From: Prochilodus magdalenae
Lineage: Eukaryota; Chordata; Actinopteri; Characiformes; Prochilodontidae
Reading direction: 5' to 3'
Assembly (NCBI GenBank): GCA_024036415.1
Contig: JAMWET010000950.1
Location: 105,001-169,000 of the forward strand
Length of the DNA stretch: 64,000 nucleotides
The position numbers were made by a program, and so were the translations under genes. Positions 25,301 through 60,100 of the stretch are shown here, piece by piece (position 1 is the stretch's first letter; the number at the start of each line of letters is the position of its first letter). Below the pieces are notes generated by a model. The model had not been told where the DNA came from. It ran no database searches and worked only from the letters and a program-made list of their open reading frames with translations.

Positions 25301-28300
25301 CACTCATATTGTGACAAATGTGCTGTGAGACGGCAAAATGCTTGACGGCTAGTTTTGCAGCCACATGTTAATGTAAAAAAAATATAACATGGGAAATTTC
25401 TTCTAGCTGAATTAGTTAAATACTTGAGTGACACAAGTAATCAACTTTTTATATAGAACAGGAGAAATGTTCAAAAGCTGATCATATGAGGTCTTCGCAA
25501 TATCAGTAACAAATTTCCACTTACTTTGATTGGCCCCTGGTTCCCAGTCTTCGCGTGGTTAATTGTGGAAACTGTTGTTTTATTATCTATGCAGGACAGA
25601 AGGAAATAAATGATTGTAGATCATATGTTTATCGTATATGTCGCATTCTCATGTAATTTGGCACCTGTCTGAATCATGTCTGTCTTGTCTATGAAAACAA
25701 AACAGCCTGTTAAAGAAAATCAACTAGACACATTCTTCACACAAGGATGAAAACATTCAGAGTGTTGTCATCTGTAAAATCCCATGGCCCTCTATTTGAC
25801 CATTGAAGTTCTTGTGTGGGATGAAAAAAGAGGCCAAGCTGTGAAGTTTCTGTCAGGCTCGGCTTGATAAATGAGCAGACAGGGAGGCAGCCCCAGCCCT
25901 CTCTCTCTTTTTTGTCCCGAATCAATGAAGCCTTCCTAAAGGACACCCCACGCTGATCCAGCCACTGATCTAACATTCCGCAACATCTCACCCTTCCAAA
26001 TTTCCTTTAATTACACATTAATCCAGGCCCCCTCTCTTTTTCAATATCCTCGGACAGGAGCTGAGGAGGGGGGCAGGGATGTCAGGTGGTGGCGGTATGA
26101 GGAGGTGGTTGGAAGGGTTGTGGGAAAAAGAAAATGCATGTCTATGGATTTAGATTGTCTGTCCATTAGTTTGTGGAAAAGGCTACTCACTTCTGCCCAT
26201 ATCCACCAATTTTACTGATCATTTTCTTCATTTGTGCACTTCACATGTATGTATGTATGTGTCATATTCCAGCATTAGATAACTCCATAATGTAAACTTC
26301 AGGGGTATCTGTAATATTGCTTGTTTGTAATAAAATGATTCATGGGAAGATTCAGCAATAAAGCTCAGAATAGACTATGAGAGCTTACCTTCCCAAAGCT
26401 GGCGGCATTGACAGGCTGACTGTCATGCTTCTCACAGAAGTCTAAATAGTGCATGTAAAGAGCACTGCGCGGGATACAAACACCCTCAGCGATCTCATAG
26501 TTCTCCTCCAGCCTGCCACAAAAAATCTTATCAGCAAACAACATAACATTTAACTCCATACAAATCTAAAACTAGTGCGAATAAGACCAAACTGATGCAA
26601 ACTGTGCTTAAATGAGTTTCTACACACACTTTGCTCCCTTCCTCATAATTTTAATTTGAAGTATTCATTTTTATTAAACCTTTTAATGTATTTTTTATTT
26701 GATTGACTATTATTTGACATATATGATTTTATGATTCGTGTATGTGGTTCAATCATGTTGCTCTGTAATTACATATACCTCATGTAAAACAAGCACTTCA
26801 GAATAAAATAATCTAATTAAGTGCTATTATTCTGCAGGACCCATGTTTGTCTTATTACAAAGACATACAGAATTGTACCACTGTATGATGTATAACAGCC
26901 AGACTGAATGTATATAGAAAAATATAAACGAGCGATGGTGTCTGAAAACATAGTCTCTACGGCTTCATTTAGACAGTTGTACTTGGATTTTTTGCACCCA
27001 TTTTTCTAACATATAGAACATTTTGTTCGTATTGAATATTTAATGATTTGATATAACTATTCACTGCAGGGCAGATTCAGCTGCTTGTCAAGAATTCTCT
27101 AGCAGCCAAATAGACTCTATAGAGCTTCATGCACTTATCATGCATCTTTGTGAATGAACGAAGAATGTTTGACTCCACAGTTCAAAAACAAAATAGAGTA
27201 AACAGATCTACGAATGTGAGAGTATAGATCAGCAGCAACTCTGCTTTCCTTTACAGTAAACAGTAAAGCAGACTTTGGCTTTTAATAAAAAATAGATTTA
27301 AATGAACTGTACAATAATTAATCAATGAACCAATCAAGGTGGGCCACATCGCAGCTATGACTAAAAGGACTAAGAGTTTTAAATGAATACGGATGAGATG
27401 AACTGGAGACTCACCATTGTAAAGTGGCAGGTGTTGAATGACGTTTGGATGCTCGGTTGTTTTCCTTCTCCTCGTCTTTAAAAGATTATAAAAAGAAAAC
27501 AGTGAGATTAAAATGTGAAATAATGAGAATCTTAAACGCCACGTATGACTTTCTGTCTTTTTAACACTTTGATCAACCATCTCCTGTATATTTTTACCAC
27601 AGTGAGAAGGAGAGGGAAGCACAGCAGGTATGTGGCTACAGGACTTACTCTCGTCGTTGGACATGTTCCCCAGAGACGTGTGGCTGGAATAGCGCTTGCT
27701 CTCGCTTTCGTTGAGACATCTTTCGATCCAGCTCTCTGAAAAAAGGGGCACATTTTGGCAAGTTTCTTTCTGCTCTTGTTCGGAGACCCACGGGCTCACA
27801 TTATGAAACGCGGACTAGCCCTTTTTACTCTCACTATGAATCACAGCAACAGGTGTGAAGTGGAGAGCGACTGAATGTAGGTGAAAACAAGTCTAAAACA
27901 AGAAAAACGAATGAGATAGGGTTATTTCTAGCAGTAAGTGTTGTTAATGTTGTTGTTAAAATACAGTTTTACAGCTTCGAAGAAATTACTGAAAGAGAAA
28001 CCTAATGATTTTACATTAGCATAGCCGGCTAACGAGCTATCACAGCGCGGTTATTCCAGTTAGCGGATAAGCGTTCAGGGCAAATCACTTTTCACAGCTG
28101 CCGTTTATTTATGTCTATTCAGACATGGTGATTTTAGGCGAGCTGGGCGGTTATTATACTCTCCCTAGTTGACTACAGAGAGAGGCTCTGCAGCAGATGC
28201 AGGCCCGGAAAGATAGTCGGTTGTTAGGCTTTAGCGCGGCTTTAGTCTAAGGGGGTAACGAATTGGTGCAGACCCGCGCGAGCGCCGTCTGAACGACACT

Positions 28301-29899
28301 GCAGGCTGAGGCCGGCAATAAGGTGTTAATAAACGCTCATAGGCTACAACACTTTCCCGCACGAGCCGTGGCTGCTCACTCCATAGCAGCGGTTGCCAAG
28401 GAAGCCAGCCCATCTGAAGGGGTTAAAGGTGTGTGATGGTGGAAGGAGAGACATTAAATTCTCCGTGGGTAAAACCATGCGGGTTAACAGCTGCTCAGGA
28501 AAACCGAGCGGATCTGGAGAAGCAGGCTGGGAGAGGTCAAGGGTACTGAGAAGCGACCCGTGTACGGCCAACAAAATAATTCAAACGGTCTGTGGTGACC
28601 TGCAGCCCAGCGGCGACCCCCAGCTACTAACTCCGGTTGTTATTATTAACTCAGGGAAAAAGGGGAAAGTTCGAGCACGAAAAAGTGCAATATAGTGTAT
28701 TATAAAATTCAGATTCAGATGAAGAAAAAAATGTTTTTGTTTGATTTATATTCGTCTGCCTTCGTGTTTGTTTAGCGGTGAGCCTCGGATGGGGGTTAAG
28801 CTCAGGCCGTTAGTGTCTAAATGAAGACTGAACAAAGTGAGTAAATAAGATTTCCCTCGACGTTTCGAAACTTTCTACAGTTATTAAGCTGTTTTTCCAG
28901 GTGCTGTTTTGTGTAAGGGAATATTAGTGCTGTGCTGTTGTTATATATACAGCAGATGGCGGTAATTGAATCATTTGCTACGTGCACAGCTTAAGCAGGT
29001 CTAAATAATGGGATTAAACTCGATCTGAAGGCGAGACGGATCAGAGATCACTTATAGTGCTGAACCGAGGGCCACAAAACTGGAAAATGAGTTTGGTGTT
29101 TCAGATTTAAACGTTTATGAGCAAATAAGAATGCAGCCTCTTCAGCACCAGCCTGATCATCACTAACCCCTAGTGTAAATGTAGCTGTAATTGTGAATGA
29201 GGTTTTGCTTTAGGTGATTATCCTTATCTTAGCTTCCAAAAGTAAGGCGTTAGTACAGCTCTTAGTAGGTTTAAACTGATTTAAACTAGTTTGTTCTTCA
29301 GCACCCCTGCTTTTAAAAGCTAGTCTTGATTGTAGGTTGTGTTTAGAGGCTGTTTTAAAGCTATTAATTGGAGCCAGCGAGATGCCGATCGTAGCAGGTG
29401 CAGCCCGTGACCAGCAACTTTTCTTCAACTTTTTCCTACATGGTGCCAAAACAGACGCCTGAGAATCTGTAAGCCTAAGGGCATGGAGAGTAAACTCGCC
29501 CAACTGCCACACAAACTCCACCTAAAACAAATTCCATCTAAAAGCAGCTCAATATAAGGTTGGATTAGTTGGAAATACATTTCTTTTGCCCATCAGAAAA
29601 AAATACACATCCTTGAATGAAGGAAAAAAAAAAGAAAGAAAAAGAAGAAAACATGCAAAAAAATGCCAGCTTATCTTTTAGCTCTGGGATGGTAAGGGCA
29701 CAAAACTGCCTTCATGGGGGAAAAAAGACTTAAAGGAACTTTCTGTTGAGTAAGGTTGAAGTCCCACATTCCCGGGGCCCAGCAGCTTGCGTTCCAGTGC
29801 GGACCCCTGTTTCCAAAAGCGTCCCCAAAACCATGGCCAGTGCAGCGAGAACCAACCTGTGGAATCCATATCAGGCTCTTCCAGCAGCCCACAATGCAT
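16326..29899 (-). CDS. rfx4: RFX4 winged-helix transcription factor (brain-type N terminus)
   Basis: RFX4 binds X-box DNA as a dimer and controls dorsal brain patterning and ciliary genes. Exons: 29857-29899, 27649-27735, 27415-27475, 26389-26512, 25525-25586, 25011-25224, 24510-24587, 24084-24247, 23188-23288, 23045-23103, 22801-22945, 22155-22249, 21489-21606, 20209-20328, 19932-20093, 19197-19362, 18974-19112, 16326-16598; 2211 nt, 736 aa, stop TAG, close to the human 735. The start [14 protein letters not shown] is the first exon of the long brain isoform (RFX4_v3). The RFX DNA-binding domain spans about residues 62-140, with [19 protein letters not shown] and the recognition segment [17 protein letters not shown] and dimerisation regions follow (about 200-490: [58 protein letters not shown]). 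The C-terminal third is rich in Ser, Pro and Tyr and ends [18 protein letters not shown]. No frame lesions. Confidence 0.97.
16941..16955 (+). promoter_or_regulatory. X-box-like RFX site
   Basis: GTTGCCATGGCTAAC: the first 11 bases match the palindromic X-box consensus (GTTGCC-AT-GGCAAC) and the second half-site has one inserted T. It sits in rfx4 intron 17. A short motif can occur by chance. Confidence 0.3.
17190..17640. promoter_or_regulatory. Candidate conserved non-coding element, rfx4 intron 17
   Basis: The segment in the last, 2.4-kb intron of rfx4 is GC-rich and complex compared with the AT-rich flanks. It carries two copies of 'agcagccattga' (about 17291 and 17366), CAGCTG E-boxes (about 17232 and 17498) and several half-sites. 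Its six reading frames are open over 60-106 codons but match no protein family I know, which is typical of constrained non-coding DNA. Supported by composition only. Confidence 0.35.
20371..20580 (+). repeat. Dispersed teleost repeat, longest copy
   Basis: Starts 'tttacatttatagcattcag', passes through 'cttatccagagcgacttaca', 'caggtaggccaatgtag', 'agtcacccagaccaggaac' and 'ccccagtctcccacaagg', and ends near 'ccactgcactacaccaata'. It shares blocks with the edge copy at 1-150. It lies in rfx4 intron 13, 43 bp outside exon 14. Confidence 0.8.
20740..21180. promoter_or_regulatory. Candidate conserved non-coding element, rfx4 intron 13
   Basis: Non-repetitive segment with a SOX-plus-homeodomain pair ('cctttgttaattagctg' at 20924-20940), a second 'tctttgatattcac' SOX/TCF-like site, a CAGCTG E-box and 'tttttatgg'. 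No protein-family resemblance in any frame. It has the look of a developmental enhancer, but conservation was not tested. Confidence 0.38.
21769..21782 (+). promoter_or_regulatory. X-box-like RFX site in rfx4 intron 12
   Basis: GTTCTCATGGCAAC matches the 14-bp X-box palindrome at 12 positions, with a perfect right half-site. It lies 162 bp upstream of rfx4 exon 13 on the transcribed strand. Confidence 0.3.
25735..26130. promoter_or_regulatory. Candidate conserved non-coding element, rfx4 intron 4
   Basis: Complex, moderately GC-rich segment between exons 4 and 5, carrying 'cctttaattacacattaatcc' homeodomain/OTX-like cores (about 26006-26026), 'tcaatgaagcc' and 'ttgataaatgag'. It ends in a G-rich tract. 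No coding resemblance. Inference from composition and motifs only. Confidence 0.35.
27780..28440 (-). promoter_or_regulatory. CpG-rich segment in rfx4 intron 1, candidate second promoter
   Basis: CpG dinucleotides are dense here ('agacccgcgcgagcgccgtc', 'ttagcgcggctttag', 'ttcccgcacgagccgtgg') although the surrounding intron is AT-rich and CpG-poor. It lies directly upstream of exon 2, where a second rfx4 promoter would have to be, since the gene is known in mammals to use alternative first exons. An X-box-like GTTGCCAAGGAAGC sits at 28392-28405. No clear first exon with ATG could be fixed. Confidence 0.4.
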
Positions 29900-32006
29900 C
29901 CTCTTCCCATCCACGTTCCACTGGCTCCTCAGAGAAAATGGCTCCGCGTAGGATTCCCCCTCCTCAGCTCCCTTCGTCTCTCCGAGAGCACTGCCCGCCA
30001 CAGAGATGCATACGATGTGCTGGGCTGCAGAGAGAGAGTGAAAGAGAGAGAGAGGGTGGTGGTAGTGGTGGTGGTGGTGATGGTGATGGTGGTGAAGAGG
30101 TGGTGGGGGTGAGGGTCGGAGTGGTGGGGTGGAGGTAGGGGGTGTCAGAGACTCCAGAAATCCAGAGGGGGGAAAAGCCAGAGCCGTCAAAATGTTTGCT
30201 GATGTTTCATGGGAAAGGGGCTGATTTTATAGGAGCCCTGATGGGGGACATGTCATTGATAGGCTCGGCAGGCTGATGAATGGCTTCGAGTCAGATGGGG
30301 ATGTGGCAAGGCTCACTGGAAGTCTTTTGTGGGGCTGTTTTGAATAAGAAAAGCTCCCTTCCCAGAAAAAAAGAGGCTTAGATCTACGCAATCCCAGCAC
30401 TGTGGCCTCCCCGTCTCCCATTATAGCATTTAATACGTTTTCATACCCCCTCCCTACACACACACATACACACTGCCCCCACTGCCTCCATTTTAAAGTT
30501 CTCGATCCAAGGGCCACTTTTTGGCCCATTACGGAACTTTTTTGAAGTCTGCGTCTACCCCATTAAGCCTGGGAACCTGGAAAGACAAAGTTACAACATT
30601 TTATTGCTGTGTAAATTCAGAGAAACGGAGAGCAGAACTGAGCTCAAACGCTGTTCAGGCATTACTTTTGATTCCATTTCTCTGATGTTGAAATTCTTCT
30701 CGTTGGGTCAGGAAATTTTAAAGAATGGCACCACATCTTGGAAAAAACTAAGTTTGAGAATTTGGTGAACTCTGCTGTTGTACAAACAGCATTGGTGTTA
30801 CCCCGCTCCCCTTCCTATCCCCCAACACCCCCCACCCTTCACTCCCTCTCCTTGAAGCAACCTTATTTCAGTGTGCTGGGAGGAGAGCGTCAGCCACAAA
30901 AGGGGGAAGTAAAAGTGTAGAGCCTGAGGCAGGGAGGGCTCTGATGGAGTGCCTGCGAACTGCAGAGGGGAAAGCTGTGATTAGAATATGAATGGAACCA
31001 CAGGGGGAGAGAGAGAGTAGGAGAGAGTGAGCAAGAGAAAGGGGGATTATGGCTCAACACGGTGGACAGCAGAGGAAGACTTTCCTCTACTCTGTGACGG
31101 CACAGAAGTGGAGAACGCTATGATTGCCTCTTAACTGTGTGGCTACTTGTTGCATCAAGAAAATCAAGCAGGTGCATGACTTTTAGCTAGTGGGGTCACC
31201 CATGGTCTGAGGAAAGTGGCACTGCGTTCAGGTTCTGAATGTTGATCTAAAAGTTTAGAACTTTTCTTTGGACTCAGCAGCCATACGCATGAGCTCACAG
31301 AGCAAACCTTTACATCAGCGCAAACTACCAGTTCTCTCACTACTTAAACCCAGATCAAAAGATGAACACCTCGAAATCTGAACCTCTGCCGAATGCATAT
31401 GAGCCAAGCGTCCGCGACAACACCGAACATGCTGAGAAAGCTCATCAGAAGAGCAGTAGTCATAATAGGCTAACGACAGCCTCATTAATTCTACTTTTAA
31501 AGATGGACAGAGATCCTAGGATAGAAGGGGTCCTCTTTCCCTCCTCAGCGGACATCCTTTTTCTGTCCTGCCACTTTCAGTCTCTCATTAGGCCCTCATT
31601 AGCTACGACAGGTGCAGTTGCCCAAAAAGAGACAACCCAACACCAGCACCCTCCACCCTTTATCAGCGAGTCACTGTCAGTGCTCATTCTGCAGCATTTT
31701 CTCAATCAAAGGCTTTCTGAGCCGCTTAGTGGGTGGGGGCACGCCTTGAATAGCTGACGTTGTATTAGTATAAAAAGCATCAGAGGAGGAAGGTGGCCAA
31801 CACGACAACAAGCTCTTTTCTGCTGTCAGTGTTGTCACATTAACACTTAATCAAGGAAGTACAATACTTCTCCCTCCATTTTTGCCACTGGGGCAGTGAG
31901 GACAAACACTTTCCGTTTCCTTGACCCTTAATCACTTGTTTACTAAAAAGGTGGTGGCTAAGGAGCTGATATAAGAAACGTCACACATTTGTCATTTAAA
32001 GAGGCA
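29900..32006. promoter_or_regulatory. rfx4 upstream region, 5' UTR and promoter
   Basis: Between the rfx4 start codon and the end of polr3b. No further gene is recognisable. It contains a GGT/GGA-rich simple repeat (30055-30137, CAC-rich on the coding strand), a GC-richer segment to about 30540 that is probably the 5' UTR and core promoter, and at 31480-31760 a segment with 'ctcattagctacg', 'gacaggtgcagttg' and the TCF/LEF-like 'tcaatcaaaggct' that could be an enhancer. The transcription start was not located. Confidence 0.4.
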
Positions 32007-32012
32007 TTTATT
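32007..32012 (-). terminator. polr3b polyadenylation signal
   Basis: TTTATT on plus is AATAAA on minus, 407 nt beyond the polr3b stop. It gives a plausible 3' UTR of about 0.43 kb. Confidence 0.55.
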
Positions 32013-32418
32013 ACATACATATACACACAGAAATAAACAATTTCTGGAAAGCAAACAAGAAACAACTTAGATAATTAATATTTTCACTATTTGAAAAAGG
32101 AAATAAATCCTCTTGAATGGGCACTTTTTCCACATGCAAACCAAACTTCTAAACACTCAAGACTGATTCTGCTGCAGCTTGTGAAGTGCTATTTAAGTCA
32201 CAACCTCCAAACGTTTTCTTAGTGCAGAGCTTCTTTCAGCTCATCAATCGTCTCACTTCAACAAAAAATGAAACCAATAATGGTTTACAAAAAAAAACTT
32301 TACGGACATGCAGACACAAACCACTCACATCCTACCAATGTTGCATCATCAGTGCAACCTCCACAGTGGTATGCGTTTGTGGTTTTATTGCCTTCTTTGC
32401 TATAGAGACTTCACTGGC

Positions 32419-55868
<23,450 letters not shown>

Positions 55869-56010
55869 GTTGATTCACTTTGTTTCACACTTGTCCGCGG
55901 TTCGACATCATGCTACTTCATCAGCAACCAAAACACTCTCAACATGTACATGTGAATGGTGTGGTGTAACGGGAAAAGAGTCCGGGGCGGTACAAAGATC
56001 ATTAGTTCCG
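55869..56010 (-). promoter_or_regulatory. polr3b 5' UTR and promoter region
   Basis: Immediately upstream of the polr3b ATG. CpGs are locally frequent ('cgcggttcgacatc' region and 'taacgggaaaagagtccgg'). No TATA box in the expected place. Beyond about 56100 the DNA is AT-rich and featureless down to the endoribonuclease polyadenylation signal. Confidence 0.4.
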
Positions 56011-56891
56011 TTCACACCGCTTGTTTGTTTATTTAGTTGTTTGTTTGTTATATTCACGTCTCAAAGTGTGATAATTTTATAAGAAACTGTTCAATACAAA
56101 TGGCTTAAAATCACTTGTAAGAAAAAACTTCCATATTACATTAGCAAACATTACAGATTTGTTTCATTCTCCTGTAACGTTACCATTTAGGTAATACAAA
56201 GTTTTGTTCCGACAGCAATGACACACACAGCAATGTGAAATATGATGAAAATTAACTTTAAATGTACTTCTAGCATCATAGCAATTTTAAAGTCATCCAC
56301 AGCCCTATTTATTATTCTGCTCTCATCTAAAATGTCATAATTCTTATGTACAGTTTCCTTTTTTGCTGAAACACATCATAGACAAGTACATTAAAAGTTA
56401 ATTTATCATATTTCAAAAATGGAGAAACAAAAACTTAACCAGAAAACTAGTTTATTATTTACCATTTTTTAATATGATAAGTGACTCCAAACCTTGGAAT
56501 AATCTTCAACCATGCATTTCAAAGAAGAGAGGCCAACAACCCAATATTCTATTGGGATATAAACTACTCTTTAGCCTGAATGATGTTTTGTCTCAGTACA
56601 GCATGATGCAAGAGAAAGAAAGAAACAATGTGGAAAAGTTGTTGACATGTTAAATTATTTAAATTTAGCCTTTTTTTTTTATTTGATCATGTGACAGACT
56701 TGCTGAAATTAGAACACTTCCCACACAAAAAACTAATAATGGCTATTGCGAAGGCTTGGCGTAGCATGTGTGGGAGCTAATGGGAGCAGTGGTCTGTAGA
56801 TTTACTGTCATTGTTTGTAAGACATTTTTCCTAAAACTCAACATTTCATGAACAAAATGAAACACAACTCGAAGAGATTTAGTCAAAAAGC

Positions 56892-56897
56892 TTTATT
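56892..56897 (-). terminator. Endoribonuclease gene polyadenylation signal
   Basis: 'ctttattaag' on plus gives AATAAA on minus, 285 nt beyond the stop codon at 57182. Plausible 3' end, about 1 kb upstream of the polr3b start. Confidence 0.55.
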
Positions 56898-57181
56898 AAG
56901 TGTAAGCTGTTTACATCAGGTAAAAAAAGATTTAAAAATCTTCTAAAATCTCTAAAATATCAAGACCAGCTTCTAAACACATGCAGCTCTGTTTTATGTC
57001 AGATTTATTGTAGAGCCCTAAAACCAGCAAACTCTAAAAAGATTATAGAAGTAACAAAAAGGAACAACAGAAAGTATGGAGTTCGCTACATAAAGCTTGT
57101 CCTGGCTTTTTCATATGGTCAGCAAACTTTAATATATCATATATGCTGCAAATGCTTAAAACGAGAAGTAAGCAAGAAACT

Positions 57182-60100
57182 CTATATGTGTCTGTTGTTG
57201 CTGCTTAGCAGTTTGGGATAGGAGGTCCCAATGGACCGCCCGTGTCTGTGAACAACCAGCTCCAGTTGGTACTCAGCCATGTTGACCACAGCAGTGGTGG
57301 TCTTTTCAGTAGATGTGAGGAACAGGATAGTGAAAACGGCCATCTCAAACTCAGGACTGACACCGATAAAAGTACTGCCAACAGGCTTGACCAGGCCATG
57401 CCAGCTGAACTGCACATTCAAGACATGGTCATCATCATCCGGCTAAAATAGAAGACAAAAAGAGAATTTTTTTCAACAGAGATCAGATCAGATCTAAGCA
57501 GCAAAGAAGCAATTTTACATTTAAATATGTATTCCAATTAGGATGGAAGGGTACATCCCTAAGTTAGAAAAAGTAGAGCATCCCCTAAACCTCCACGTTA
57601 CAGAGCTGTAAAAGTCAGGACAACCTTCCATTTATTTAATTTACAGTCAAAACAGCCATTAATACCGGTAATTTTATGTTTCAACATCAGAAAAAAAAAA
57701 CAGAATCTGCAACTAAATATATATATGATTTTTAGTATTTTGTGTGTCCACAACCTGCACCCTTCTTACAGTTTCCAGTATTCTGAGGAGACATGCTTTC
57801 AGTTTTCTTTAAAAAATGCTCAAAAAATTCTCACAATCCATGTAATCCAAACTGATTCTGTAAAGTTGAGGTCTGGACTTTGGTGAGTCCACTGTTCTGA
57901 GAACACCGGCAGCTTCTCTTTTTCTTTGCAAATAATTTCTTATAGTGTTAAGTCTACTCACAGTGAAAGGGTGGACAGAGACAGCTGTGGTTTTTCTCAG
58001 TTAAAGCACGATGTGCTGTTATTAACTGTGAAAAGTTTGTTGGTCAAACAAGTCCTGCACATTTGTTGGGAGTCCCATTTTTTCTTTGGCTGTGTACAGA
58101 CTGCAGGCAGATTGGATTTGTTTCTCGAATTTGTGTGTCCACACATCAACAACATGTCTGCCTGGGTTGTTGTGGTAACAACACCGGTGTCAGTAACTAC
58201 ATAGCAAACGCCAGCATGCACGTCAATCTGGATGGTCGTTGTTTGCCATGCTGAAAGTGACACAAACGGCATGCTGAAATCCATCTGCAAATATGTCTGG
58301 ATTTGATTTGCCAAAAAATAAAAAATAAAAAATAATAATCATTTTGATTTGCGGATTTCATGTGTTTTTTTTTGCATTTGAGCTTAGCATCTCAACTCCA
58401 GTTTTGAAAAGACCAGTTTATCCACTTTGACTTTCTCTTTCCTAATGCAAGCAAACTGTCTAATCTTGACAGAAATGTCTCCTGAAAAATTAAGAACTAA
58501 CATTTATTGGCTGGTTTCACTCAAAATGAAATGCTTATGAGGAGGTCTCTGAGTATCTTTTTAGTCTACAGTTCACAACAGTAAAATACATCAGGCAGTA
58601 CATTACCATGTCATTGTGTCTGGCTTTGTAGCCCTTGTAATCAAGCAGGTGTTGTTTTTCTTGAAGGTAAAACTGGACCCAGTTGTGCAGACCCATGATT
58701 TCGTTCCCAAATTTGGTCTCACCAACAAACACATGTTCAAATCCGCTGGAGTCCTCGCTAGTCAGGTGGAGTGATAGGAAGAGAAGAGAAGCATCACTTA
58801 CATCACAACACATATCACCCTTATTATACTGGACAGAAAGAAAAGCCACTTTAGAGCACTAGCTCTAAATATTATTTGGCTTTCTCCAAACACCCCGACT
58901 AATATGTGCAGTCAACACTTTATGTGTTTGTGGACATCAGTGCATGTACACAAGAAGAACCGGGGACTTACCCGCCATTCCTTTCTCTGTGGTAAAGGCG
59001 GAACCACATGTAGTAGAGCTGACTCTTAAACTGTCTCAGATCGGAGCGAGACTTGCCATTTTTCACCAAATACTGGTGAGCACGCTGAAGGAGAAAATCA
59101 AAACAATCAGCCGTAAGTGAATTTAAGCAGATGTTAATGTTACTGATCATAGCCAAGACAGGAAATCACATGTTACACTGCACATGATTTTATTGTCCCC
59201 TAAGGTTTCAAGACCTGCAACTTCCAAGAACAGAATGTGACAGGAAGAAGCAGGATCAGAGTACTTTACTAAGCACAGGTCTACTGATCAACAACCACAA
59301 TAATGTGCTGCCATGCCTTCAGCTTTTACAATGGTATTTGTTTAGTGGTAAGCCAAAATAACATATTTGGAATGCTATAGCTTTTTACATAGGAGGAATG
59401 AGGGGTGCAGTGATAAGCAGTTGTATGCACCATTCCATTGTCTTTAGATTGCTATATGTACAAACCACACATACCACAGACATGTAGACAGCTGAACTCT
59501 GAGACTGCATACACAAACAGACAATGGTGTGTATACCTTCATTACTGCGGTCTCTAAGATGGCATCCAGGAAAGCATTATTTTCTGTCACTTCCTCAGAG
59601 GTCACTTTTTCAGCCACGCCAGTGGACCTTTCATAGTTATCCAACAGCTTCATGAAACCTAGAAGCCAGACAGTGAGATGCTCTGGTTGAGTAACGTTCT
59701 GTGGTCGAGATGAAAAGACGGCTGCTTTGTCCATTATCGTTACTTTGTTTGAGTTGGGGGATCTGAACTCTGAGCTATCTTTTACAGGCTGCTGAAAGTT
59801 AAAGAAAAGTAATTCCCTAGATTTCGGGGCAAAATCATACATTACATTATATACTGTACTGACTGCACAGCAACTAAATATTTACAATTTTTCTTGTTTA
59901 TTTATATTCTGTGTAACTCTCAGCATTGTTAAAGACATCTATGATGATGAGGCGTGTGTTTCACAAAATAGGGGTGATGATAAGACAAAGTGAGCTTTCC
60001 AAAACAGTGAGCTTTTCCAAAAGCCAGTTTTCCATATAAGGGGAACTCCAAAAAACGTTCAGACAGCCAGAGAACTTTGTAGTTTTGTTAGCTATAGAAG

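Noticed and set aside
27251..27799. Extension of rfx4 exon 2 into its upstream intron (product beginning SPWVSEQEQ)
   Set aside because: The frame opens with GTG, not ATG; the preceding ATG is followed at once by a stop. The canonical acceptor at 27736-27737 and exon 1 at 29857-29899 explain the N terminus.
29678..30190. 170-codon minus-strand frame containing the rfx4 first exon
   Set aside because: Upstream part is CAC/His-repeat and proline-rich with a TTG start; only [14 protein letters not shown] up to the donor at 29857 is rfx4 coding sequence.
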